Shown here piece after piece: positions 26,694 through 34,587 of a stretch of DNA of 59,972 nt (within the stretch, counting starts at the first letter, position 1; each line of letters starts with the position of its first letter). The stretch spans positions 1 to 59,972 of the forward strand of contig CAIXQV010000269.1 of assembly GCA_903921605.1 (NCBI GenBank), written 5' to 3'. This stretch comes from an uncultured Planctomycetaceae bacterium. GTDB taxonomy: Bacteria; Planctomycetota; Planctomycetia; Planctomycetales; Planctomycetaceae. The notes beneath the pieces were generated by a model. That model had not been told where the DNA came from. It was given only the letters and a program-made list of their open reading frames with translations, and ran no database searches. A program made the position numbers and the translations under genes.

Positions 26694-27293
26694 ATGAAAA
26701 AGAAGCCCACCCTCGGTGTCGGAGAGAACCCTTCGGCGGAAGACGTCAGTCGCCATGTCTGTCGCCGCATTCATGAGCTGCGGCAGAAGCTGGGCTGGTC
26801 TTTGGACGTTTTGTCGCAGGCGTCTGGTGTAAGTCGTTCGATGTTGAGCCAGATTGAGCGAGAACAGGCAAATCCCACACTGGCCGTCACGGTCAAAATC
26901 GCGAACGCTTTGGGAATGTCTTTGGCAGAGTTATTGGAGCAGGTCGTTCAGGTTCGAAATATTGAAATCATTCGAGCGGAAGATCGTCAGCACATTTTTC
27001 GAGCTGACGGCAATTGCTCCATTCGTACGCTTTCGCCGCTGCACCTCGAAAAGGATGTGGAGTTCTATGAAGTGCTGTTGACGCCGGACGGAGTCCTTCG
27101 ATCATCGCCGCATTTTGAGGGAACTCGTGAGTTTCTGACCGTTCAGAAGGGCAAGGTTCAGGTCACGTCAGAGGCCGAGGTGACGGAACTGAATAAGGGC
27201 GATTCTGCCAGCTATCGAGCCGATGTTCCTCACGAAATCCGCAATCTGGCCAAAGCCGAATCGCTCGTCTTTCTGGTTGTGATCTATCAGTAG
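26694..27293 (+). CDS. XRE-type regulator with C-terminal cupin
   Basis: A 199-residue transcription regulator. The helix-turn-helix (about 17-70: LDVLSQASGVSRSMLSQIER) is of the XRE type. The C-terminal cupin fold (about 110-198) has FEGTREFLTVQKGKVQV and ADVPHEIRNL, and probably binds a small effector. The ATG at 26694 is preferred; GTG at 26667 would add nine residues. XRE-cupin proteins typically control amino-acid or amine metabolism. Divergent pairing with tdh makes it a candidate regulator of threonine breakdown, by inference. Confidence 0.9.
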   Translation: MKKKPTLGVGENPSAEDVSRHVCRRIHELRQKLGWSLDVLSQASGVSRSMLSQIEREQANPTLAVTVKIANALGMSLAELLEQVVQVRNIEIIRAEDRQHIFRADGNCSIRTLSPLHLEKDVEFYEVLLTPDGVLRSSPHFEGTREFLTVQKGKVQVTSEAEVTELNKGDSASYRADVPHEIRNLAKAESLVFLVVIYQ

Positions 27294-27540
27294 TTTTTCG
27301 TTACTGGATCCGCGGGCGATGATGGGCCATACAGTAGGATGACGTGTGGGGCAGAATCAGCCTGGTGGCGGGCACTCGCTGCCGAGCCAACAGCCTGGTC
27401 CAGCCATTGGGTTGGGACTCGTAGGATTTTCTTCGGCACCAAACCCGATTTCATCCCTTCAATCCTGTTTCCACAATTGCGGCGAGTTCTCTATAGTCCC
27501 CCGCTGTACATATTGGCGCCAGGGATTGTTGAGGTCAGCG

Positions 27541-28422
27541 ATGTCGGAAGTTTCAGTTTCTGAACAGGACGTTTCGCGGTATGTCGTTCGCTATGGAACG
27601 ATGAGGCTGCTGGGTGACTTTGAGGCGCGCCGTCATACGTCGTTCGCTCGAAACGATGAAGTCGTCGTTCGTTCGGAACGTGGCATCGAATGGGGTGTCG
27701 TGTTATGCCCTGCGACGAATCAGACAGGTTCTTATCTGGGAAACACTAAAGGCCCAGGGGGAAGAATTCTGCGATCGGTTTCTGATGAGGATCGGCGGTC
27801 TCGTGGTGAGAATTCAGCTCGCGAGAAGAAGTTCTTTGAACTCGCCTCGTCAATGATCAAAGAACGATCCATGCAGATGCAGGTGATCGATATTGAACAG
27901 ATTTTTGGTGGCGAACGAGTCATCATCTATTATCTCTCGGAGAATCGCGTTGACTTTCGTGATCTCGTGAAATCCATGGCTCGCGAATTCAACACTCGGA
28001 TTGAAATGCGTCAGATTGGAATCCGCGATGAAGCACGGCTACTGGCGGATTACGGTGATTGTGGCAAGCCGGTGTGCTGCAACACCCACCTGCAGGAAAT
28101 GCCTCCAGTGTCGATGAAAATGGCGAAATTGCAGAAAGCGACGCTCGACCCGAATAAGATTTCCGGCCGCTGCGGGCGACTCAAGTGCTGCCTGCGGTAC
28201 GAATACGACACGTACGAAGAACACCGTAAGGAGTTACCTCCTATTGGCGCCACGGTGATTACGAAAAACGGCACGGCTCGCGTTCTGCAACATGAATTAC
28301 TGGCAAAACGGCTGGTTGTCGTTTACGAGGATGGGCGGCGTGTCATGACCGATTCTGCCGACATTGTTACCGTGGTCTCCCGAGGCAGTAAGCCGGGCCG
28401 CTCAGATTCGGACGAAGACTAA
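27541..28422 (+). CDS. PSP1 domain protein (RicT/YaaT family)
   Basis: A 293-residue protein. The ATG at 27541, with GAGG eight bases upstream, is chosen because conservation begins here; the frame is open back to 27346 but that part has no family character. The PSP1 domain spans about 40-270, with ARNDEVVVRSERGIEWGVV near the start, GDCGKPVCCNTHL (about 172-184) and GRCGRLKCCLRYE (about 208-220). The Cys pairs correspond to those that hold an iron-sulfur cluster in Bacillus RicT. RicT partners YlbF and YmcA are not seen here. It likely affects RNA turnover or development, as in Bacillus; that is transfer by homology. The C-terminus is acidic and disordered. Confidence 0.9.
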   Translation: MSEVSVSEQDVSRYVVRYGTMRLLGDFEARRHTSFARNDEVVVRSERGIEWGVVLCPATNQTGSYLGNTKGPGGRILRSVSDEDRRSRGENSAREKKFFELASSMIKERSMQMQVIDIEQIFGGERVIIYYLSENRVDFRDLVKSMAREFNTRIEMRQIGIRDEARLLADYGDCGKPVCCNTHLQEMPPVSMKMAKLQKATLDPNKISGRCGRLKCCLRYEYDTYEEHRKELPPIGATVITKNGTARVLQHELLAKRLVVVYEDGRRVMTDSADIVTVVSRGSKPGRSDSDED

Positions 28423-28530
28423 ATTCCGTAATCGGGCCTTCATTCGGTCGGTGGCTTGTTGTAGAATCGCCACACACCCATAAAATCAATTGATGCTTTC
28501 TCGCCACAAAGTCCCCGGATCGTTTCAGCA

Positions 28531-28920
28531 ATGACCTCTGTCAGAAACCATGCCACTCCCCGGACCTACCATCCCATGGCCTACAAGTTCGTGTTCTCCG
28601 CATTGCGGTTTACACAGGAGCAACTTGGGCGTGATCGATCGACGGAAGCGACGGGGCACATTAGTGGGCCGGAACTGCTGGACGGAATTCGACGCCTGGG
28701 TTTGCAGCATTTCGGAATGATGTCGATCGTGGTCTTCAAGACCTGGGGAATTCACTGTACTGACGATTTCGGCAAGATCGTGTTTCAGTTGATTGAAGCC
28801 GGCGAAATGCGAAAGACGGACGACGACCAGTTGCATGATTTCCTTGGAGTGTACGATTTCAGCAAAGTCTTTCTAGACGATTATACCCTCGACACCAGTG
28901 AAGCCTTCAGCAGGTCCTGA
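28531..28920 (+). CDS. Minf_1886 family protein
   Basis: A 129-residue protein of the Minf_1886 family, found mostly in Verrucomicrobia and Planctomycetes, of unknown function. Typical phrases are YHPMAYKFVFSALRFTQEQL, HISGPELLDGIRRLGLQHFG and GIHCTDDFGKIVFQLIEAGEM. Length is normal. No signal peptide or membrane helix, so it is cytoplasmic. It follows the PSP1 gene by 108 bp on the same strand and may share its transcript. Confidence 0.9.
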   Translation: MTSVRNHATPRTYHPMAYKFVFSALRFTQEQLGRDRSTEATGHISGPELLDGIRRLGLQHFGMMSIVVFKTWGIHCTDDFGKIVFQLIEAGEMRKTDDDQLHDFLGVYDFSKVFLDDYTLDTSEAFSRS

Positions 28921-29403
28921 GCACGGCCGCTGACGAGGTCGAATCCACGCGAACTGTGTCGGTGGGAGCCGTTTAGCAACAGTCCTTGAGTAACCTGGGG
29001 ATTGGTCATGTGGCGACACAATCGGTGTGGCTGCGTTTGCTGAGGCTCGGTTTTCAATCGCTACGGGAAAACGTTGGAATTTGTATGGTGTGGCAAGTTC
29101 GCCGTTGCGAACGCAGGCACACCAATCACGCATGTTGTTTCCAGCCCAACCCTTGTCAATGACTGTGCCATTGCTGCGCTCGTTTGAGTCGGAGCCATAA
29201 GCGACGGGTCGCTGGGCCACTTTACTGCTCAGCTCCCGCGCCGTCGTGGTGTCAATTGCGGTCCGGAAGTAGCGGCCTCAGCAAGGGCTCCGTCACTCAG
29301 GCACTGCGCACGCGATGATGCTTTCGCTTGAGGCCCAAAATCGGAGCAACCCAGCGAATCGTACCTGCAGAATTCATGCGGGGACAAAATCCCGGCTGCT
29401 CAC

Positions 29404-29431
29404 TTGGCGAATGCTGATTCTGTGGTAGTAT
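29404..29431 (+). promoter_or_regulatory. Predicted csrA promoter
   Basis: TTGGCG (29404-29409), a 16-base spacer, and TAGTAT (29426-29431). Transcription would begin inside the adjoining palindrome, 55-60 bp before csrA. Confidence 0.5.
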
Positions 29432-29461
29432 CCGAGTGTTGGGTTTAAACCCAACACTCGG
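29432..29461. promoter_or_regulatory. Perfect 30-bp palindrome, probable operator
   Basis: CCGAGTGTTGGGTTT is followed by its exact reverse complement with no spacer. It abuts the -10 box and overlaps the expected transcription start, the position of a classical repressor operator. The dimeric XRE-S24 protein encoded two genes downstream is the natural candidate to bind it. Confidence 0.65.
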
Positions 29462-29496
29462 TTGGTGAGAAGAACTACAGGATTCGGAGGACTGCC

Positions 29497-29697
29497 ATGT
29501 TGGTGCTCAGACGTCGAAAAGGCGAACAGATTATTATCAACGAAGAGATTCGCATCTTCGTGGCTCAGGCGTCAGAGGGCAGTTGCACTCTCTCGATCGA
29601 GGCGCCGGATTCCTTTGTGATTCGCCGGGGTGAACTACCGCCGTTTGAAAAGCGAGTTCCTCGAGGAATTTCTTCTTCAATACAGGCCACCAAGTGA
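29497..29697 (+). CDS. csrA: Carbon storage regulator CsrA
   Basis: A 66-residue CsrA-family RNA-binding protein. It begins MLVLRRRKGEQIIINEEIRI and contains LSIEAPDSFVIRRGEL, matching the canonical LGIEAP..V.R.E region. The two RNA-contact positions (Leu4 and the Arg of the VIRR segment) are kept. It would bind GGA motifs in mRNA leaders to control translation or stability. A strong ribosome site, GGAGGA, lies about 7 bases before the ATG and itself contains GGA, so autoregulation is possible. The stop codon overlaps the GTG start of the XRE-S24 gene (GTGA), so the two are translationally coupled. The Pro- and Arg-rich C-terminal tail is longer than in the minimal family. Confidence 0.93.
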   Translation: MLVLRRRKGEQIIINEEIRIFVAQASEGSCTLSIEAPDSFVIRRGELPPFEKRVPRGISSSIQATK

Positions 29698-30281
29698 ATA
29701 CTCATGTCGGACAATTAATCCGAGAAGCCCGGATCACTCGCGGGATTTCTCTCCGTGCGTTAGCGGGGCAGGTGGGCATTCATTTTAGTCACTTGTCGAA
29801 GATCGAAAACGGCAAAGATCAGATTGGCCGTGATTCGCTGCTTCGAGTGGCGGAAGAGTTGGGAGTTGATCCGGATTTGTTGTTGGGTGAAGCTGGGCAC
29901 CAGGCCGTTCCATTTCGTGTGCTGGGAGACATTGCGGCCGGGAAGCCGATTGAAGCGATCGAAGACGTCGAAACGTTTGATCTGACTCGACTCTTCGACC
30001 CTCACCAGCATTTTCTATTGCGAGTCAAAGGTCATTCTATGATTCTCGATGGAATCAACGACGGAGATCTCGCCATCATCCGGCATGCCACTACGGCAAA
30101 AACCGGTGACACGGTCGTCGCCATCGTGAATAGCGGTGAAGCAACGCTTAAGCGATTCCGCCGGACGAAAGACGTCGTTGTTTTGACGCCGGCCAACGAC
30201 CAAATGACCGCCACCACGTGGCCTGCTGCTCAGGTTGAAATCCGAGGCATCTACGTGGGGCTCGTGCGAACTCATCGGTGA
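29694..30281 (+). CDS. XRE-S24 repressor, LexA-like self-cleaving type
   Basis: A 195-residue regulator starting with GTG inside the csrA stop. The N-terminal XRE helix-turn-helix covers about 1-60 (VGIHFSHLSKIENGK). The S24 domain covers about 72-190: a likely cleavage site Ala82-Gly83 in GDIAAGKPIEA, catalytic Ser115 in VKGHSM, and catalytic Lys153 in EATLKRF. These are the elements of LexA, UmuD and CI-type repressors that cut themselves after RecA activation. It is not canonical LexA, whose N-terminus is a winged helix. It probably represses its own operon through the 30-bp palindrome, and damage-triggered cleavage would release csrA. The last step is inference. Confidence 0.9.
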   Translation: MNTHVGQLIREARITRGISLRALAGQVGIHFSHLSKIENGKDQIGRDSLLRVAEELGVDPDLLLGEAGHQAVPFRVLGDIAAGKPIEAIEDVETFDLTRLFDPHQHFLLRVKGHSMILDGINDGDLAIIRHATTAKTGDTVVAIVNSGEATLKRFRRTKDVVVLTPANDQMTATTWPAAQVEIRGIYVGLVRTHR

Positions 30282-30337
30282 CATTGTCTCTAAAAGAAAC
30301 CATGTGCAGGGGTGCACGGGCGGTCTGTTGAATTAAT

Positions 30338-30396
30338 CGCTTAACGGCAAGCCGCAGGCGTCGTTGCCCGGTTTCGACGCCTGCCGTTGCCTGCGG
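30338..30396 (+). repeat. REP-like dispersed element, copy B
   Basis: CGCTTAACGGCAAGCCGCA followed by GGCGTCGTTGCCC. GCAGGCGTCG (30354-30363) pairs with CGACGCCTGC (30375-30384), and CCGCAGGC (30352-30359) can alternatively pair with GCCTGCGG (30389-30396). The core is nearly identical to copy C. It lies between convergent genes. Confidence 0.6.
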
Positions 30397-30428
30397 ATCG
30401 GCGGTCAATAAAGAACGGTCAGCAGCCT

Positions 30429-32618
30429 CTAATTTCGGTCTTCGGTTTCCACAGACGCAAGCTGGGCATTAAACCAGTCGTGAGCGGATCGCCAGAGATG
30501 TGTGCCCAGGGAACCGCGAGGTAAACCCAACGCGGCAGTGCCACGTTCGCCGCAGCGAAATGCCGTCGCCTGTTCGTCAGGCAGTTCCACGATCGCCGTG
30601 AAACGATGTTCGGTCAATCGCAAACGATCTTTGCTGCTGGAGGATTCTCGTTCGTCCATCTGTGAAACAGTCAACGCACCTCCATTTGTAGCCGCCAACG
30701 CGGGATGAGGAATCGACCGGCTGGCTCGCGGGTTGACTCGCACCAGCGTGGCCCTCACGGGATCATGAGTCCCAATCCGAACTTTCACAGGCTGACCGAC
30801 AAGGCCCGTCGCAACGGCGAGATCGCGTTGACCGATCGACAATTTTAACTCTTTATCTTCCTCAACGCCGATCGTCATCAGCTCCATCCCTGCGCTGGCG
30901 AATGTCCCCAACAGATTGTGCAACTCTCGACTGATAATCTGCCCGGAACGTCCGGCTCGAATTTCAAGGCCGTCCGTTTGTTTCTGGCATTCATGAAGTT
31001 GACGCAGCAGGGATTCGCGTGTCCCCTGAAAGACATTCAGTGCGCCGGAGTTGTGTTCGCCGGACGCGGTTTGAACTCGCAGATCCTGCTGTGCCAATTG
31101 TTTCTGCAGATCCAGCCGTTTTGTCGTCACGTCTTCGTTTCGCAGGGTCAGCAGCAAGTCTCCGGCCTCGACATTCTGGCCGTTGTTGACATGGATCGAT
31201 TGGATGAAACCGGGGGTCTCCGCGCGAACGACTTCTCCGTTCGTGAAGTCCACAACTCCAGGAGCCGTCGTCATCACCGGCGATGGCAGGCCGAACAAAG
31301 CGGCCAGAAGAACACCGATCAATCCACTGCTTACGAGTGACGCGCGGAACAATCGTTCGGGATGTTGAACTCGCAGATGATTGAGCGTTCTTAGAAATCC
31401 CCACAAAGGGCGGACAAACCACAGACAAACGCCAAGTGCGGCCAGCGCCAGCCCCGCGCCGTGGAACAGTACCGACGCCATAATGAGCAGAGAAAAAGTA
31501 ACCAGAAGTCTCCAGATCATGGCTACAGCACCGTAAGCCATCAGAATCCAGCGTTGCCGACCAATGACCGCGGGCCGACTGCTACTGTCGCCGAAGAAGA
31601 TTCGCCGAGCCAGCTCCGTGATCACGTTATTCGCCTGAGTACTCAGGTTCGGGATCTGCAGCAAATCCGACAGAACATAGTATCCATCAAACTTCATCAG
31701 CGGGTTGAGATTGAACAGCAATGTCGAGACGCTGGCCATGATAATCGTGTTCTGCAACACGTGCCGAAACAAAACAGAATCGCACCACTTCCACGCCAGA
31801 ATCGACAGCGAGGCAATGATCAGTTCGACATACACACCCGCCAGAGCCGTATGAATGCGCTGCCAGCGTGAGCGAAAAGACCAGCACGACGATGCATCAA
31901 CGTAGGCGAGTGGTGCAAGAAAGGCGATGATCACTCCGGTTTCACGAATGTTGCCGCCATAACGATGGCAAACGAGGGCATGGCCCAGCTCATGAAAGAA
32001 CTTGAGCGCGATCCAGGCGATCAATAACCAGAACCAGTTCTGCTGCGAGATCACGTTAGCGGAACTGGCCGTGAAACGATCCCAATTGGCCGACAACGTC
32101 AAACCCGCAATGACCATCAGCATCATTGCGAGGATGGTCGCTGGTCCGGTGAAAATCCAGCCGAATGCTGGCTGCAGGGTTCGCAGTAAAGAGTCTGGCC
32201 GCCCGAGAGGGATCTTTTGCCAGAGTGGATTCATTTTTTTCCAGAACGGCTTGTGGCCATTCGGCGTTTTGACCGTTGTCGATGCACCAGAGGAAGTTGT
32301 GTCACTGTCAGCGAATGCTCCCAGACCATTCTCCAGCAGCCACGAATAGATGGAAATGGCCTGAGTCTGCCCGAGGGCTTTCTCTTTTAGCTGCTGCGAC
32401 GCAATCGCCAGGGCTTCAGCGAAGCTTGTGCGGCCATCCAGCAGGGAAACAAACACGTACTCGGCGTAGCCGATTCTGAAGTATTCCGACGTCGTTTTGA
32501 CTTCGAGGTGATAGAACGTTTCGCCGTTGTAGTTTTGCGGCACGAACAGCAAATCGTCGCGGAGTTTCAGACGAGTTCTGCTCAGTTCAACGGTGGAAAT
32601 GTCGGGCATGCCCATCAT
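30429..32618 (-). CDS. PqqD-like / M50 site-2 protease / HlyD fusion protein
   Basis: A 729-residue membrane protein. The N-terminal segment (about 14-100) resembles a PqqD-type winged helix (FVPQNYNGETFYHLEVKT and YVFVSLLDGRTSFAEALA). An M50 zinc protease core embedded in several membrane helices follows: HELGH (His209, Glu210, His213) and the third ligand Asp310 in LNPLMKFDGYY. A C-terminal lipoyl/HlyD module (about 460-700) has VVRAETPGFIQSIHVNNGQ and GDLLLTLRNED. It is the last gene of a three-gene operon with two adaptors. The combination of peptide-binding, intramembrane protease and adaptor domains suggests processing and export of a peptide or protein. Neither substrate nor pump is encoded here. 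Confidence 0.88.
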   Translation of the reverse strand: MMGMPDISTVELSRTRLKLRDDLLFVPQNYNGETFYHLEVKTTSEYFRIGYAEYVFVSLLDGRTSFAEALAIASQQLKEKALGQTQAISIYSWLLENGLGAFADSDTTSSGASTTVKTPNGHKPFWKKMNPLWQKIPLGRPDSLLRTLQPAFGWIFTGPATILAMMLMVIAGLTLSANWDRFTASSANVISQQNWFWLLIAWIALKFFHELGHALVCHRYGGNIRETGVIIAFLAPLAYVDASSCWSFRSRWQRIHTALAGVYVELIIASLSILAWKWCDSVLFRHVLQNTIIMASVSTLLFNLNPLMKFDGYYVLSDLLQIPNLSTQANNVITELARRIFFGDSSSRPAVIGRQRWILMAYGAVAMIWRLLVTFSLLIMASVLFHGAGLALAALGVCLWFVRPLWGFLRTLNHLRVQHPERLFRASLVSSGLIGVLLAALFGLPSPVMTTAPGVVDFTNGEVVRAETPGFIQSIHVNNGQNVEAGDLLLTLRNEDVTTKRLDLQKQLAQQDLRVQTASGEHNSGALNVFQGTRESLLRQLHECQKQTDGLEIRAGRSGQIISRELHNLLGTFASAGMELMTIGVEEDKELKLSIGQRDLAVATGLVGQPVKVRIGTHDPVRATLVRVNPRASRSIPHPALAATNGGALTVSQMDERESSSSKDRLRLTEHRFTAIVELPDEQATAFRCGERGTAALGLPRGSLGTHLWRSAHDWFNAQLASVETEDRN

Positions 32619-32619
32619 G

Positions 32620-34530
32620 TTACCACCCCAGCCAGCCCAGCAGCCATGCCGCTGGCTTGTGGAACAGGTTCCAGCCCAAAGCGTGGCGGCGAGTATTCAC
32701 GTGGGCCGATCCACGCATGCCGGGGCGAAGCAGCGACGTGTCATTGGGAATGTCGGCTTCCGCGATAAAGATGTTCTTTCCATCTCGAATCTCTGCGCGA
32801 GGATGCACGGAGCGAATCAGAGCGGTAATAGAGTCTTCCGGCGCGGCTTCCAGCTGAATATCGACTGTCATGCCAATCTGAACATGACGAATGTCTTCTT
32901 CCGGAATGCAGAGTTCAACGACCATGGCGTCCAGTGGGGCGATCTCAAACAACGTCTTGCCCATTTCGAGCGGAACGCCTTCGGCTTCTCGATGGTCACC
33001 GCTAACGACGACACCATCAGCCGGGCTGCGAATTTCGAGTGACTCATTGCGATGCTGCAGCAGTCCGGCTCGTTGTTCGAGTCTTTGCATTTCATGTCCG
33101 GAGATCGCTGCGTTCCCGAATTCTTTTTTGCTGAGCTGAGTGTTTCGCTCTTTCGTAGCTTTGTTGAGATTCGCCTGAACTTCAGCCAGCTCCCAGCGGA
33201 TTTCTCGTCCATCCATCTGAGCCAGGAGTTGGTCTTTCGTCACGATGTCTCCCGGTTCGACGAGGCATTCTTCCAGCGGACCATCAAACGGAGCTGCGAC
33301 ATAACGCCGTTCGACCGGCTGCAGTTCCAGTTCGCAGCGAATGCGATAGATCATTGGCAACATCAGCACCATGGCGATGGCCCCGGACAGCCAGGCCGCC
33401 ATTTGCAATCGTGATGTGGTGAGAACACCGCGAGTACCACGGATCAACGATAACCAGCGACTGTCAGCCACTTTCTGAAGTACGCCAAGGCAACCAGCCA
33501 GAGCACCGGCCCCGGCACGGAGAAAGCGTTCGGCTTCGCGACTGCGATCCGTTGTTGCGTCGTCGTTCGTACTCAAGGGCAAAGTCACGAGGATGCAGCC
33601 CATCGCATCGCCGGATTCGGTTTGAATCGGCATGCTGACGAGAGTGTCGCCATAGCCAGACTCCGCAAGTTGTTGATGTGACAACAGGGCGTGGCGATTG
33701 GATAACTCCAGTGCGGGCCAAACGCCACTGGTCGATCGAATCAGGGATTCCTGCAGAGCTGATTCTGCCAGCCGGGTTTCTTCGGAGAACGGATCAATCA
33801 CGGCACCGCCTGAGATCGCAGCGAGCTTTACTTCTGATCGACCACTTTGGCACATCCCTATCACAACTCGATCGGCCTGCAGATACGTTTGCAGCGAATC
33901 CGCCAGTCGCTGACATCCCGAGTTGGAATCATTTGCCGACTGCACGTGCGCCACGAGTTCGATCAGGGCCGCGACGGTGGATGCGTTTTGAGCGTTCTGG
34001 CGACCGGCTCGTTGTAACGACCATTCGCCGATGAACGACGACAGCATCAGCAACGATGTTGCGACTTGATTATTCGTGTCATCCTGAGCGATCTGCAGAG
34101 AAACTGGTGGCTGCGTAATCATCAGCAGGCAATGGCCCGGTAGTGAGCCGATTGGCAGAGCGCACAGGTTCAGTTCAGAACCCACAGAAGTCCATGTCAG
34201 ATCATTTCTGCGCAGACATTCGGTAGCCGTCCGCTTGAGTTGATCGCGCAAGCTCTGCGACGCGCCTTCAATCGGAGCCAGCAGGCCTTCGAGATGTTCG
34301 GTCTGTCCGATCTGTGAGCCTGATGGATGACGCCAGACCAACAATGTCGGCTGACAAGCTCTTTGCAGATACGCAGCGACGACTTTCTGGACATCGTTCA
34401 GATCTTTCGCATTCAGCAAACTGTTGCGAGTTGTCTGGAACAGATGCTGAACAGAATTGCCGTCGGCACGGCCATCCGCAGGGAGATTGTCCTGCACATC
34501 GCAGGTTGTCGATCCATCTGACGAAAGCAC
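32620..34530 (-). CDS. GAF-like sensor fused to HlyD adaptor
   Basis: A 636-residue protein. No ATG exists near the N-terminus. GTG at 34530 is chosen because GAGG lies nine bases upstream; TTG at 34545 is also in frame. The first 350 residues are cytoplasmic and GAF-like (GSLPGHCLLMITQPP, VVIGMCQSGRSEVKLAAISGG, DTLVSMPIQTESGDAMGCILV). A single transmembrane helix (about 385-402) is followed by a periplasmic HlyD adaptor: lipoyl half-motifs VAAPFDGPLEECLVEPGD and LEIRSPADGVVVSGDH, with a short coiled coil between. Only one base separates its stop from the next gene's start, so the pair is tightly coupled. It may sense a cytoplasmic signal and gate export; this is inference. Confidence 0.82.
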   Translation of the reverse strand: MLSSDGSTTCDVQDNLPADGRADGNSVQHLFQTTRNSLLNAKDLNDVQKVVAAYLQRACQPTLLVWRHPSGSQIGQTEHLEGLLAPIEGASQSLRDQLKRTATECLRRNDLTWTSVGSELNLCALPIGSLPGHCLLMITQPPVSLQIAQDDTNNQVATSLLMLSSFIGEWSLQRAGRQNAQNASTVAALIELVAHVQSANDSNSGCQRLADSLQTYLQADRVVIGMCQSGRSEVKLAAISGGAVIDPFSEETRLAESALQESLIRSTSGVWPALELSNRHALLSHQQLAESGYGDTLVSMPIQTESGDAMGCILVTLPLSTNDDATTDRSREAERFLRAGAGALAGCLGVLQKVADSRWLSLIRGTRGVLTTSRLQMAAWLSGAIAMVLMLPMIYRIRCELELQPVERRYVAAPFDGPLEECLVEPGDIVTKDQLLAQMDGREIRWELAEVQANLNKATKERNTQLSKKEFGNAAISGHEMQRLEQRAGLLQHRNESLEIRSPADGVVVSGDHREAEGVPLEMGKTLFEIAPLDAMVVELCIPEEDIRHVQIGMTVDIQLEAAPEDSITALIRSVHPRAEIRDGKNIFIAEADIPNDTSLLRPGMRGSAHVNTRRHALGWNLFHKPAAWLLGWLGW

Positions 34531-34587
34531 AGGGAGATACCTCAATGTCAGCAGAGATTTTTAGAAAGTTCGCGGAGAATTGATCGC

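Larger units (their letters stand above)
28921..29496. other. 576-bp non-coding region upstream of csrA
   Basis: No gene could be supported. A 115-codon minus-strand frame (28873-29220) has no family signature and overlaps the 3' end of the Minf_1886 gene. The last 100 bp contain the csrA promoter and the 30-bp palindrome. Confidence 0.5.

Noticed and set aside
28873..29220. 115-codon minus-strand frame upstream of csrA
   Set aside because: Overlaps the end of the Minf_1886 gene and shows no recognisable family. A decayed gene cannot be excluded, but there is nothing to support it.
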